Shown here piece by piece: positions 27,657 through 35,512 of a stretch of 64,000 bases of DNA. Positions within the stretch are counted from its first letter, which is position 1. Each line of letters opens with the position of its first letter. The notes below the pieces were generated by a model. It saw only the letters and a list, made by a program, of their open reading frames with translations, did no database searches and was not told the origin of the DNA. The translations under genes and the position numbers were made by a program. The DNA is from Planococcus salinus (GTDB taxonomy: Bacteria > Bacillota > Bacilli > Bacillales_A > Planococcaceae): positions 62,001 through 126,000 of the forward strand of contig NZ_RIAX01000005.1 in the NCBI RefSeq assembly GCF_003719725.1. The letters are read 5' to 3'.

Positions 27657-28166
27657 TCATATTCTTTTAAAAGAATGGCCGCTGCTTCGGGCATCACTCC
27701 GGAAACTTCTTTTGTTCTTTGAGATAAACCGAGCCAGCAAACCGAAAACAGCAATTCCTGCGCAGGCACCGGCACTGTCGATCACTACATCCCGTACTTC
27801 CCCGCTTCTGCCCGGAATGAACAGCTGGTGGACTTCATCAGATATCGCATACAGAGCACAAATGCCGAAAGAAAAGAGGAAACTCCGAATTCCGCGAACA
27901 CCGCTTTGTCTCAGCGCGTGGAACGTCAAAAAGCCGAGTACAAAATAAGCGATAAAGTGGGCGTTTTTCCGCACAACGAAATGGAAATTCCGGATATCAA
28001 ACTGCGCATCAGGCATGATGCGTTCAAAAGCCCTGATGATGGCTTCTGTTATTCCGCTGCTCAGATTGCTCGATACGGAAGCCGGTTGATGCGACAAGAT
28101 AAAGATGATGGCCATCCATAAAATGACCGCTGCCCAAGAAAAAATGGTCCGTTTCGACAAATTCAT
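27657..28166 (-). CDS. VanZ-like membrane protein
   Basis: A 169-residue protein with about four membrane segments and the VanZ signature: ILSHQPA near the start, RKNAHFIAYFVLGF with the conserved His, and SDEVHQLFIPGRSGEVRDVVIDSAGACAG. VanZ proteins modify envelope or glycopeptide response; the biochemical role is unsettled. A second paralogue is at 58064. The ATG at 28166 follows AAGGATTTG. The gene is monocistronic and convergent with the lipoprotein above. Confidence 0.9.
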   Translation of the reverse strand: MNLSKRTIFSWAAVILWMAIIFILSHQPASVSSNLSSGITEAIIRAFERIMPDAQFDIRNFHFVVRKNAHFIAYFVLGFLTFHALRQSGVRGIRSFLFSFGICALYAISDEVHQLFIPGRSGEVRDVVIDSAGACAGIAVFGLLARFISKNKRSFRSDARSSGHSFKRI

Positions 28167-28261
28167 CAAATCCTTCTGTTTATACGATAACGTCGTGATT
28201 TTCAGTTAGTTAATGTATTTCACTGTGATTTTGTTCAATATATTATATCACCGATGAACAA

Positions 28262-28306
28262 AAAATACCGTACCTTTCATTCTCAGTAAGAAAGGTACGG
28301 TATTTT
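28262..28306. terminator. Rho-independent terminator
   Basis: Perfect 17-bp stem AAAATACCGTACCTTTC/GAAAGGTACGGTATTTT. It ends the FemAB-like gene at 28340 on the minus strand; U tails occur on both sides. Confidence 0.9.
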
Positions 28307-28339
28307 GGCTTTTGCCTATGCTGATACTATTGAACCCTT

Positions 28340-29332
28340 CTACCCTCTGTATAACGGGAAGTAATCCATGTTTTGTATACCGCCATTGCTTTTTTTAAAG
28401 TCCACCAGCATGTTGTAAACTTCTTCATTCCTGATTTTTTTGCCCATCAATAAATCCAATGGAGCCGTTTTAGTGAATTTCTTTTTGAATCTGAAAAGTT
28501 GCTCGTCTCCGCTTGTTCCCCCAAGATGCAATTGTTTCTTTCCGTGCTCCACACCCCAACGGCATGCTTCATCTATGATTAGGCTGTTTGCTGCCAAATG
28601 AAAATACTCCGGATCGTTTGCTGTTAAATGGTAATGTACATAATCTCCGTGGTGCAAAATCAACGATGCTGAAATATAGTTTCCTTGGTATTTGGCAAAA
28701 AGGATAAATTGTTTGCCCTCCAATAGTTTGAAAGAGTCGCGTATAAATTCTTCCGTAAACAAATAGTACTCATTTTCTACATTGTTTTTTATTGCCATTA
28801 GCTCGTATAAGCGGCAAAATTCCTTTGTATGGGCACCGGTAAAGTCGAGTTCAATTTCCACACCGCTTTTCCGCGCTTTTCTCACCTGCGTTCTCGACTT
28901 TGGAGAAAATTCTTCGGCAAAGTAATCATTGACGGTTAAGTCGATATACTGGGTGATTCCGTTATTCCGTAAACTGTAAAATCCCTTGAAATCATTTAAA
29001 TTCTTTAACCATGGATTGAATCGTACATATTCAGTGACAATATGATGAGCTTCACAGTATTCCTGAAATTTTTGATTAAACAAAACCGCCAGTTCTTCGT
29101 TTCTCCCTTTTTCGCATTTCAGGATAATTGGTCCGCTGAATCCAAAAGGGGTAATCGTATCATAATACAGGGTAGGTCCCGAAATCAGCGGAATGGGCCT
29201 TACGATAAATTGGTAAAAAACGTGCCCCCATTCATTTTCCAGTTCAACTATCCTCAGTTCGCCTTCCACTTCTTTTTTCTCAAAGTACTTGCCCCATTCC
29301 GGTAAAAAATAAATATCAGGAAAATTTGCCAT
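28340..29332 (-). CDS. FemAB-like/GNAT-fold acyltransferase (paralogue 2)
   Basis: A 330-residue relative of the genes at 17219 and 30442. PKSRTQVRKARKSGVEIELD is the basic helix motif and HYHLTANDPEYFHLAANSLIIDEACRWG plus LHLGGTSGDEQLFRFKKKFT form the conserved second half. It reads much closer to the copy at 30442 than to the copy at 17219. AGGGGGGATA precedes the ATG. It is divergent from the metallo-hydrolase at 29607. Its acceptor is unknown; peptidoglycan bridge amino acid addition and sugar N-acylation are both open. Confidence 0.8.
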   Translation of the reverse strand: MANFPDIYFLPEWGKYFEKKEVEGELRIVELENEWGHVFYQFIVRPIPLISGPTLYYDTITPFGFSGPIILKCEKGRNEELAVLFNQKFQEYCEAHHIVTEYVRFNPWLKNLNDFKGFYSLRNNGITQYIDLTVNDYFAEEFSPKSRTQVRKARKSGVEIELDFTGAHTKEFCRLYELMAIKNNVENEYYLFTEEFIRDSFKLLEGKQFILFAKYQGNYISASLILHHGDYVHYHLTANDPEYFHLAANSLIIDEACRWGVEHGKKQLHLGGTSGDEQLFRFKKKFTKTAPLDLLMGKKIRNEEVYNMLVDFKKSNGGIQNMDYFPLYRG

Positions 29333-29606
29333 ACATTATCCCCCCTGACGAGTTTTGCCTGCATTTTCTTTCTTTAGTGAGAAAATCACTTGGTTTTCAT
29401 TACTACTATATAAGAAAAAGTCACTTTAAACAATATAATTTTTTAGAAATTTCAGACTTCTTCAATGACTGTTCTCTTTTCTGACGTTCAGCCATTATCA
29501 ACATGATTTCCAGCAGTATCAGCTTAAAGTTTTCATAATTTTCTATGTTTATCACAAAATCGGCTATATAATAAAATTACAATCCAATTGAAGGAGATGG
29601 AAATGC

Positions 29607-30332
29607 ATGCGCGTTAAAAAAGTCGGCGACTTGTATCAATTGACTTTTATGCCCCGCTTTTTCCCTGTAAGCTGCTACCTGCTTGAACGAAAAGACGAAC
29701 TGGTCCTGATTGATGCGGCATTGCCTTACAGCACAAAAGCGATTTTGCAAACAGCTGCAAAAATCGGAAAGCCCATCACCAACTTGATCCTTACCCATGC
29801 CCACAGTGACCATATCGGTGCACTCGACGACTTAAAAGCTGCCATTCCCGGATTGAATGTCAGCATATCAGCTCGGGACTCTCTTCTGTTAAAAGGAGAC
29901 GCTTCTCTTCAACCGGGAGAGCCAGACTCCCCGATTCGCGGAGGAGTTCCTAAAAAGATCAAAACAAAACCGGACTTTCTGCTCGAAGAAGGGGATCGCA
30001 TCGGCTCTTTGGAAGTCATCTTCACCCCTGGACATACCCCCGGTTCCATTTCACTGTATGATGTACACAGCCAATTTCTGATTGCGGGAGATGCATTTCA
30101 TACGAGAGGCGGCATGGCAGTATCCGGCACATTGAAGCTGCTGTTTCCGTTTCCTGCACTGGCCACATGGAACAAGCAATCGGCTCTGGAAAGCGCAGTG
30201 AAACTGCGCAATCTCCATCCGAAATTACTGGCAGTCGGTCACGGAAGAATGGTGGCAGACCCGTTGGAAGCTATGGACAAAGCTATTTGGAAAGGCGAGA
30301 AAAAACTGGAATCGGTGAAGACGTTGGAGTAA
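29607..30332 (+). CDS. Metallo-beta-lactamase-fold hydrolase
   Basis: A 241-residue protein with THAHSDHIGALDDL (HxHxDH, residues 64-69), FTPGHTPGSISLY and LIAGDAFHTRGG, giving the two-metal site of the MBL fold. FFPVSCYLLERKDELVLIDAALP is the usual opening. A GAAGGAGATGG ribosome site precedes the ATG. It is divergent from one FemAB-like gene and convergent with the other. The family includes glyoxalase II, lactonases and phosphodiesterases; no sub-family can be fixed. Confidence 0.93.
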   Translation: MRVKKVGDLYQLTFMPRFFPVSCYLLERKDELVLIDAALPYSTKAILQTAAKIGKPITNLILTHAHSDHIGALDDLKAAIPGLNVSISARDSLLLKGDASLQPGEPDSPIRGGVPKKIKTKPDFLLEEGDRIGSLEVIFTPGHTPGSISLYDVHSQFLIAGDAFHTRGGMAVSGTLKLLFPFPALATWNKQSALESAVKLRNLHPKLLAVGHGRMVADPLEAMDKAIWKGEKKLESVKTLE

Positions 30333-30352
30333 TTACGGAGATCAGATAAAAA

Positions 30353-30391
30353 CACCCCAAAAGTTAGTTTTGAACTCTAACTTTTGGGGTG
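30353..30391 (-). terminator. Rho-independent terminator
   Basis: Perfect 15-bp stem CACCCCAAAAGTTAG/CTAACTTTTGGGGTG with five U residues on the minus-strand side. It ends the FemAB-like gene at 30442; the plus-strand side has no U tract. Confidence 0.85.
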
Positions 30392-30441
30392 CACCATCTA
30401 AGGAGGGCTATTTTTATCGCCGGCATATTGTCCCATGATCT

Positions 30442-31434
30442 TCAGCCCCTGTATAGAGGAAAGAAATCGGGGTTTTGAATGCCACTCTGTTTTTGTTTGT
30501 AATCCACCAGCATCTCATAGACTTCTTTGTTTCTGACTTTCTTGCCCATCAGCAAATCCAACGGTTCCGTTCGGGTGAAATTTTTTTTGAACCTGTAAAG
30601 TTGTTCGTCGCCGCTGGTCCCGCCTAAATGCAGTTCTTTTTTTCCTTGTTCCACTCCCCACCGGCATGCTTCGTATATAATCAGACTGTTCCCCGCTAAA
30701 TGGAAATACTCCGGGTCGTTTGCTGCTAAGTGATAATGCATGTAATCTCCATGGTGCAGAATATACGCCGCTGATGTATATTTTCCGCCGTGCTTGGCAA
30801 ATATGATAAATTGTTTTCCTTCCAATAAATCAAAAGATTCCTGTAAAAATTCCTCTGAAAACAGATAGTATTCATTGTCTATATTGCGCCTCTTTGCCAA
30901 TAAACCATATAACCGATGAAATTCTTTTACGTTCGTTCCCGTAAAATCAAATTCAATTTCAACATCATTTTTTTGCGCTCTTCTCACTTGACGACGCGAA
31001 GCAGAAGAGAATTCTTCCATGAAGTAGTCTTCCACAGTTAAATCAATATACTGGGTAATTCCATTATTCCTCAAGCTGTATATCTCTTTAAAATCCTGCA
31101 AGTTCTTCAACCACGGGTTAAAACGTACATATTCTGTAATGATCTTATTTTCTTCACAGTATTTTTGAAACGCTTCATTGAACAAAACAGCCAACTTTTC
31201 ATTTTCGCCCTCTTTGCATCTCAAAATGATGGGACCACTAAAGCCGAAAGGAGTAATGGTATCGTAAAAAGTCGTGTTTCCACAGCTAAGCGGAATCGGT
31301 CTGATAATAAACTGATAAAAAACATGACCCAGTTCATTTTCAAACTCAAATATCCTCAGCTCTCCGTCTTTTTCTTTTGCTTCATATGACTTTCCCCATT
31401 CCGGCAGAAAATAAATATCAGGAATCATCGTCAT
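30442..31434 (-). CDS. FemAB-like/GNAT-fold acyltransferase (paralogue 3)
   Basis: A 330-residue protein very similar along its whole length to the gene at 28340 (for example ASRRQVRRAQKNDVEIEFD and LHLGGTSGDEQLYRFKKNFT). AGGAGAGAGAAA precedes the ATG at 31434; ATG at 31428 is also possible. The two genes flank the MBL-fold gene, so this looks like an old duplication. Role as for the other paralogues. Confidence 0.8.
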   Translation of the reverse strand: MTMIPDIYFLPEWGKSYEAKEKDGELRIFEFENELGHVFYQFIIRPIPLSCGNTTFYDTITPFGFSGPIILRCKEGENEKLAVLFNEAFQKYCEENKIITEYVRFNPWLKNLQDFKEIYSLRNNGITQYIDLTVEDYFMEEFSSASRRQVRRAQKNDVEIEFDFTGTNVKEFHRLYGLLAKRRNIDNEYYLFSEEFLQESFDLLEGKQFIIFAKHGGKYTSAAYILHHGDYMHYHLAANDPEYFHLAGNSLIIYEACRWGVEQGKKELHLGGTSGDEQLYRFKKNFTRTEPLDLLMGKKVRNKEVYEMLVDYKQKQSGIQNPDFFPLYRG

Positions 31435-31648
31435 TTTCTCTCTCCTCATCAATTCATGATTTTATACCATTATAACCGATATAATTCTAAATTTAAATAA
31501 TATTCCAAAAATTTAATTTATGTAAATAAAAAACAGCTATTCTAAACGGAAGAATAACTGTTTCAAGAAGATTGAGCACAACACCACTTATCATTTTTTG
31601 TACCGTACCGCACAGCACTTTTTCTGCACTCCGGCTAAAATTTTCCAT

Positions 31649-31816
31649 TCATTTTCCCGATTTCTTGTTAACTGAACCGATTCCCCCGCCAATCGCCAGG
31701 CCGACTGCAATGCCCATTGCGAGATGATCCATGGCCGTTCCGATAGCGACGCCTAAGATGAGCCCCAGCGTCACACCAGACATGAGATTCGATTCTTTTT
31801 TCGTTTGTTCGGACAT
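31649..31816 (-). CDS. Small glycine-rich membrane peptide, likely sigma-W regulated
   Basis: A 55-residue peptide with two hydrophobic segments full of Gly/Ala zippers (MSGVTLGLILGVAIGTAM, MGIAVGLAIGGGIGSV) and a basic end. GGAGGG precedes the ATG at 31816; a longer frame to 31849 has no better site. A consensus-quality sigma-W promoter lies about 45 nt upstream (31865-31892). I do not recognise a family; it resembles small envelope-stress peptides only in general character. Confidence 0.75.
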   Translation of the reverse strand: MSEQTKKESNLMSGVTLGLILGVAIGTAMDHLAMGIAVGLAIGGGIGSVNKKSGK

Positions 31817-31864
31817 CGTTTTCCACCCTCCTTTAAGGAACTTCTCCACCAGCTGTTATCCTTC

Positions 31865-31892
31865 TATACGACTCGGAAGGCGGAAAGTTTCA
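31865..31892 (-). promoter_or_regulatory. Sigma-W (ECF) promoter
   Basis: On the minus strand TGAAAC (31887-31892), a spacer of exactly 16 nt, and CGTA followed by TA (31865-31870) match the sigma-W consensus TGAAAC-N16-CGTA without mismatch. It points at the 55-residue membrane peptide. Confidence 0.8.
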
Positions 31893-31926
31893 TTTCTGTT
31901 ATATGAGGTTCCTTTTTACAAACGGG

Positions 31927-31967
31927 AAAAGCGTACCAAGGAAGGTATGATTCCCTAGTACGCTTTT
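31927..31967 (-). terminator. Terminator-like hairpin
   Basis: AAAAGCGTACCAAGGAA pairs with TTCCCTAGTACGCTTTT (two mismatches, about 17 bp). It lies just downstream of an apparent gene remnant (31971-32063) and would end a transcript from there. Confidence 0.55.
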
Positions 31968-31970
31968 CAC

Positions 31971-32063
31971 TTATGCGTATGCCGCATTCTTTTTCACGAT
32001 TTCTATCCATGAATCGACCAACTGACGACAATGGGCTGTGGAAACCGTTAAAACAGGCTCTTT
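31971..32063 (-). pseudogene. Possible C-terminal gene remnant
   Basis: A 30-codon open stretch ending in TAA encodes a peptide ending SWIEIVKKNAAYA, which looks like the tail of a globular protein, directly followed by a terminator-like hairpin. There is an in-frame TGA just upstream and no start. I cannot name the parent protein, and chance is possible. Confidence 0.3.
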
Positions 32064-32094
32064 TCAAACAAATCATAGTGTTAATTCTCCAAGA

Positions 32095-32134
32095 AAAAAA
32101 GAGCATGGCCAGTTTAATCGGCCATGCTCTTTTT
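32095..32134. terminator. Bidirectional Rho-independent terminator
   Basis: Perfect stem AGAGCATGGCC/GGCCATGCTCT with A and T runs on both sides; it ends the symporter/dehydrogenase operon on the minus strand. Confidence 0.9.
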
Positions 32135-32139
32135 GCCTG

Positions 32140-33312
32140 CTAACTGCTGGTCAATACACCATGATAGGCATTGGTGTAAATGCTGCGAATGGCATCCAAA
32201 TCCAACTTTCGCGGGCTCCGGCCGAGCAGACGCTTTTGCTCGACACCGTTGACCGCCAAGCGTTCGATGTCGTCTTCAGCAATGCCGTAATCGCTCAGCT
32301 CTGCGGAAACTCCCACATCCTTCACCAGTTCCTGAATGCTTCGCACAACTTCCAGAGCCATTTGACGTTTGGTTTTTCCCTCTGCCGAAATTCCGAAAAT
32401 CTCAGCCACTTTCACCATTTTGTCCAGGCAGGCCGGAAAAATGAAATCATAGACGTACGGCAGCATCACGGCATTGGATTCACCATGAGGAATCTTGAAC
32501 AAACCGCCGATTGGATAAGCCAGCGCATGAACCCCTGCCGCTCCAGCGTTGAAAAAGCTCAAGCCGGCAATCAGACTGCCAAGCGCCATTTCTTCACGGG
32601 CCTGTTTATCCTGTCCATTCCACACAGCCGTCCGGATGCTGCCCACAATGCGCGTCATGGCATCGATGGCCAACGCGTCTGTCAACGGCGTAGCGTTGAT
32701 GGACGTATAGGCTTCCAACGCATGGGTAAAGGCATCGATACCGCTTGCCGCCGTCACTTTCGAAGGGGATGTGTACGTCAATACCGGATCTACGATGGCA
32801 AAGTCTGCCAGCATAAAATCATGGGTGACCACGTCTTTTGAATCTTCCAGAGAAAAAGCGGCAATATTGGTCACTTCCGCTCCGGTTCCTGCTGTTGATG
32901 GAATAAGGACTTTCGGCAGCCCTTTGCTGACAAAGCTCTTTTGCCCCGTCAGGTTCAAGTAATCTTCCACTTGTCCTTCATTGTCGTACAGCGCGGCAGC
33001 GGTTTTCGCCAAATCCATAGCACTGCCGCCGCCCACTCCGACTACAAGGTCCGGTTTGCTTTTCCGGACTCTCTCCAGAATGTCATTTCCCACCTGAACG
33101 GAAGGCTCGGGTTCCACTCCTGTGTAAAGGTCCACTTCCACTTGCGCTTTTTCGAATTGCTTCAGCAAAGGTTCAATAACGCCCAATTCCTTTAAAATCG
33201 GATCTGACAGGAGAAACACTTTTTGGACCTGCAGCTCCTGCAGAATCGTTTCCAGCATATTCAAAGATCCTTCGCCGTGATAGATTTTTTTGGGAGATAT
33301 AAAATGCCCCAT
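32140..33312 (-). CDS. Iron-containing alcohol dehydrogenase
   Basis: A 390-residue group III dehydrogenase: GVGGGSAMDLAKTAA (NAD site), PSTAGTGAEVT, and metal ligands in SGIDAFTHALEAY (Asp, His), GVHALAYPIGG (His) and PHGESNAV (His). It oxidises or reduces an alcohol or aldehyde in the cytoplasm. GGAGTG precedes the ATG. It is last of the LacI/symporter operon (gap 23 nt to the symporter), so it probably acts on whatever the symporter imports, such as a polyol or hydroxy acid. Confidence 0.95.
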   Translation of the reverse strand: MGHFISPKKIYHGEGSLNMLETILQELQVQKVFLLSDPILKELGVIEPLLKQFEKAQVEVDLYTGVEPEPSVQVGNDILERVRKSKPDLVVGVGGGSAMDLAKTAAALYDNEGQVEDYLNLTGQKSFVSKGLPKVLIPSTAGTGAEVTNIAAFSLEDSKDVVTHDFMLADFAIVDPVLTYTSPSKVTAASGIDAFTHALEAYTSINATPLTDALAIDAMTRIVGSIRTAVWNGQDKQAREEMALGSLIAGLSFFNAGAAGVHALAYPIGGLFKIPHGESNAVMLPYVYDFIFPACLDKMVKVAEIFGISAEGKTKRQMALEVVRSIQELVKDVGVSAELSDYGIAEDDIERLAVNGVEQKRLLGRSPRKLDLDAIRSIYTNAYHGVLTSS

Positions 33313-33335
33313 TTTTTCACACTCCGTTTCTTCGA

Positions 33336-34841
33336 TTAATTGGCAGTCACTTTTTCTTTCAAGTCCACTTCTTCTGCTGACACTGGATCCGTGAAGATCA
33401 ATGTATAGGCGATCATGACAAACATGCTGATCAATACACCGAGCCCTGCCGCAGCGAACGGATTGCTGACGTCAAATCCGAATGGCAGGTAAATAACCCA
33501 GTAAGCGACAGTTCCAGCGATCAATGACCAAGTAGCGCCTTGCTTGTTGGCACGTCTCCAAAGAGCTCCGACCACGAGTGGTCCTGCCGTCGCAGACACA
33601 ATGCCTCCGATACCAATCCACAGGAAAATCGACAGGTACTGCGGCGGGTTCCATGCCATCAGGATAGCGACGATAATGACCAAAAATGTGGAATACCGGC
33701 TGATGGCCAACTCGTATTTTTCCGATTTTTGTTTGGATATTTTCAGTCTTGGCACAATGGTCATCCGGAACAGATCGTTTGCCAATAATTGGGTCAAAGA
33801 AACGATCAATCCATCAGACGTCGACATGATCGCGGATAACACAGCGACAGCCAGGAATGCAGCGACAATCGGCGGGAAGATTTCCTGGAACAACACCGGG
33901 ATAATCTGGTCAGCCCGCATTTCCACCGCTGGGTCGAGTACGGCGATTCCAAGCATACCGCCCAATCCCATCAAAGGCAGAATCGTGGCGAAAATAGTAC
34001 AATACATGATCAGTTTCTTCATATCTTTGTTTGATTTGACCGCCAGGAATTTATTTCCCAAATGCGGCAGAATACTGAAAGGTAAGTGGGCAATGAACAA
34101 CAAGCCGACAAGCCAGAACGAACCGTATGTATCATGTCCTGGTATGAACAGATTATCAAAGCCGCCACCCGGATTCCGTTCATTGATCAACGAGATCATA
34201 TCGCTGAATCCACCTGCGACTCCTGTACTTGTCAAGAACACGAATACAACAATCAATGCTGTGATGACCATCAAAAGGCCTTGAATGGCATCAGTCATGA
34301 TATCCGAGTGGGATCCACCCATAAATACATAGATTGCCAGTACCACACCCGTGATGAACAATCCCATGGAATAGTCAATTCCCATCATTGTCTGGAACAT
34401 CGTGGCCGCTGCCACAAACTGAGATACTACGTAAAAGATCAGCAAAACAGAAATGATGGTCAAACTGATGCGCAAAAATTCACTGTTGTAGCGCTGACCG
34501 ATAAAGTCCGGAATGGTCCGTGTCCCGAACTCATCACCATAGATTTTAATGGTTTTGGCGATAAACAACATCCCGATTACAGTGGCGACCGGATACAGCA
34601 AGGGATACCACAAACTTGGCGCCCCAATGTCATAAGCCAGCCCCGGCATCCCCATGAAAGTTGAACCACTGGAAATCCCGGCACTGATAACAAGTGCAAT
34701 GGTAATCGGGCCATAACTGGATCGTGCAGTGGCAAAGTCATCTGACGAATGCGTCTTCTTCATCCCTGCATAACCGAGGTACAACATCAACAAGATAAAA
34801 ATAACCATAAAAATCCATGAATACATTACTACACTGCTCAT
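33336..34841 (-). CDS. Sodium:solute symporter (SSS family)
   Basis: A 501-residue protein with about 13 membrane segments and the SSS pattern: FVALSAGISS-like start (SAGISSGSTFMGMPG), GDEFGTRTIPDFIGQRYNS after the third helix and AVLSAIMSTSDGLIVSLTQLLANDLFR in helix 8. It imports a solute with sodium; the solute is unknown. A ribosome site AAGGGGTTGG precedes the ATG. A 29-residue membrane peptide is encoded 27 nt upstream in the same transcript, a pairing seen with some symporters of this family. Confidence 0.93.
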   Translation of the reverse strand: MSSVVMYSWIFMVIFILLMLYLGYAGMKKTHSSDDFATARSSYGPITIALVISAGISSGSTFMGMPGLAYDIGAPSLWYPLLYPVATVIGMLFIAKTIKIYGDEFGTRTIPDFIGQRYNSEFLRISLTIISVLLIFYVVSQFVAAATMFQTMMGIDYSMGLFITGVVLAIYVFMGGSHSDIMTDAIQGLLMVITALIVVFVFLTSTGVAGGFSDMISLINERNPGGGFDNLFIPGHDTYGSFWLVGLLFIAHLPFSILPHLGNKFLAVKSNKDMKKLIMYCTIFATILPLMGLGGMLGIAVLDPAVEMRADQIIPVLFQEIFPPIVAAFLAVAVLSAIMSTSDGLIVSLTQLLANDLFRMTIVPRLKISKQKSEKYELAISRYSTFLVIIVAILMAWNPPQYLSIFLWIGIGGIVSATAGPLVVGALWRRANKQGATWSLIAGTVAYWVIYLPFGFDVSNPFAAAGLGVLISMFVMIAYTLIFTDPVSAEEVDLKEKVTAN

Positions 34842-34868
34842 ATATCCAACCCCTTTTTTCAGTTTTTA

Positions 34869-34958
34869 TTAATCGAGTAATTTAGACTTGAACAATACCA
34901 GCGCCATGCCAACCCAAGTCGTCAACAATACACCGGCCATGATGTACAAAAAGGTCAT
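34869..34958 (-). CDS. 29-residue membrane peptide, symporter accessory candidate
   Basis: The peptide (MTFLYIMAGVLLTTWVGMAL, then VLFKSKLLD) has one membrane segment and a short basic end. It has a full AGGAGG ribosome site, its ATG overlaps the stop of the 166-residue gene by four bases (ATGA), and it ends 27 nt before the symporter start. Translational coupling and position argue it is real and works with the symporter. It is too short for most gene finders. Confidence 0.75.
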   Translation of the reverse strand: MTFLYIMAGVLLTTWVGMALVLFKSKLLD

Positions 34959-35455
34959 GCGATCACCTCCTGTCCGTGTAGGAACTTTTTAATCTCTTTG
35001 TACTTATCCAACGCATCTTCGTTGCCGGTAAAAAGTTCGTAAATGAATTTTTTCTCTTCCCCCTTTATTGTTTTGGTGTATACAAAATAAGGAATATATA
35101 GGGAGAAAGAGCCGGTCATTTCCATTTTCGGGTACGACCATACTTTTCTTCTATGCATATAATGGTTTTTCAAAAATTCCTGACCTACAGCATCCCGTTC
35201 AGCTTCTTCGTATCTTTCCGGAAGAACCAGATGAGAGGGTTGCTTATTAAAAGGAATCAAGTGATCCATCCCTACTTCAAAAAAACTGGTTTCTTTCTTT
35301 GTCAGGTTTGACACCAAAAACTTCCTTTCTTTACGTTGTTTGGTGAAAGGAAGCGGTTTGTATTCGATGATCCATTCGCTGACCTGATAAGGATAAAACA
35401 CCAGGACGGAGCCGGGGAAATTTTTTTGTTGTTCTTCGTATGGAAAGGTATACAC
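34955..35455 (-). CDS. Hypothetical protein of the symporter operon
   Basis: I do not recognise this 166-residue soluble protein. It has no signal peptide or membrane segment, is rich in aromatic and basic residues (FYPYQVSEWIIEY, KKETSFFEVGMDHLIPF, SYPKMEMTGSFSLYIPYFVY) and is likely a beta-rich cytoplasmic fold. Its start lies 57 nt after the regulator, with AGGAGG upstream, and its stop overlaps the 29-residue gene. It probably belongs to the same catabolic pathway. Confidence 0.8.
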   Translation of the reverse strand: MYTFPYEEQQKNFPGSVLVFYPYQVSEWIIEYKPLPFTKQRKERKFLVSNLTKKETSFFEVGMDHLIPFNKQPSHLVLPERYEEAERDAVGQEFLKNHYMHRRKVWSYPKMEMTGSFSLYIPYFVYTKTIKGEEKKFIYELFTGNEDALDKYKEIKKFLHGQEVIA

Positions 35456-35512
35456 AAAGTTCCTCCTCTACATCGTTTATCTGTGGAATGGTTATGCATT
35501 CGTGTCCAGCCT

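Noticed and set aside
31864-32106. 80-codon minus-strand frame starting MLFFSW
   Set aside because: It runs through the sigma-W promoter and a terminator, has no ribosome site and no coding character; only the different frame at 31971-32063 was kept as a possible remnant.
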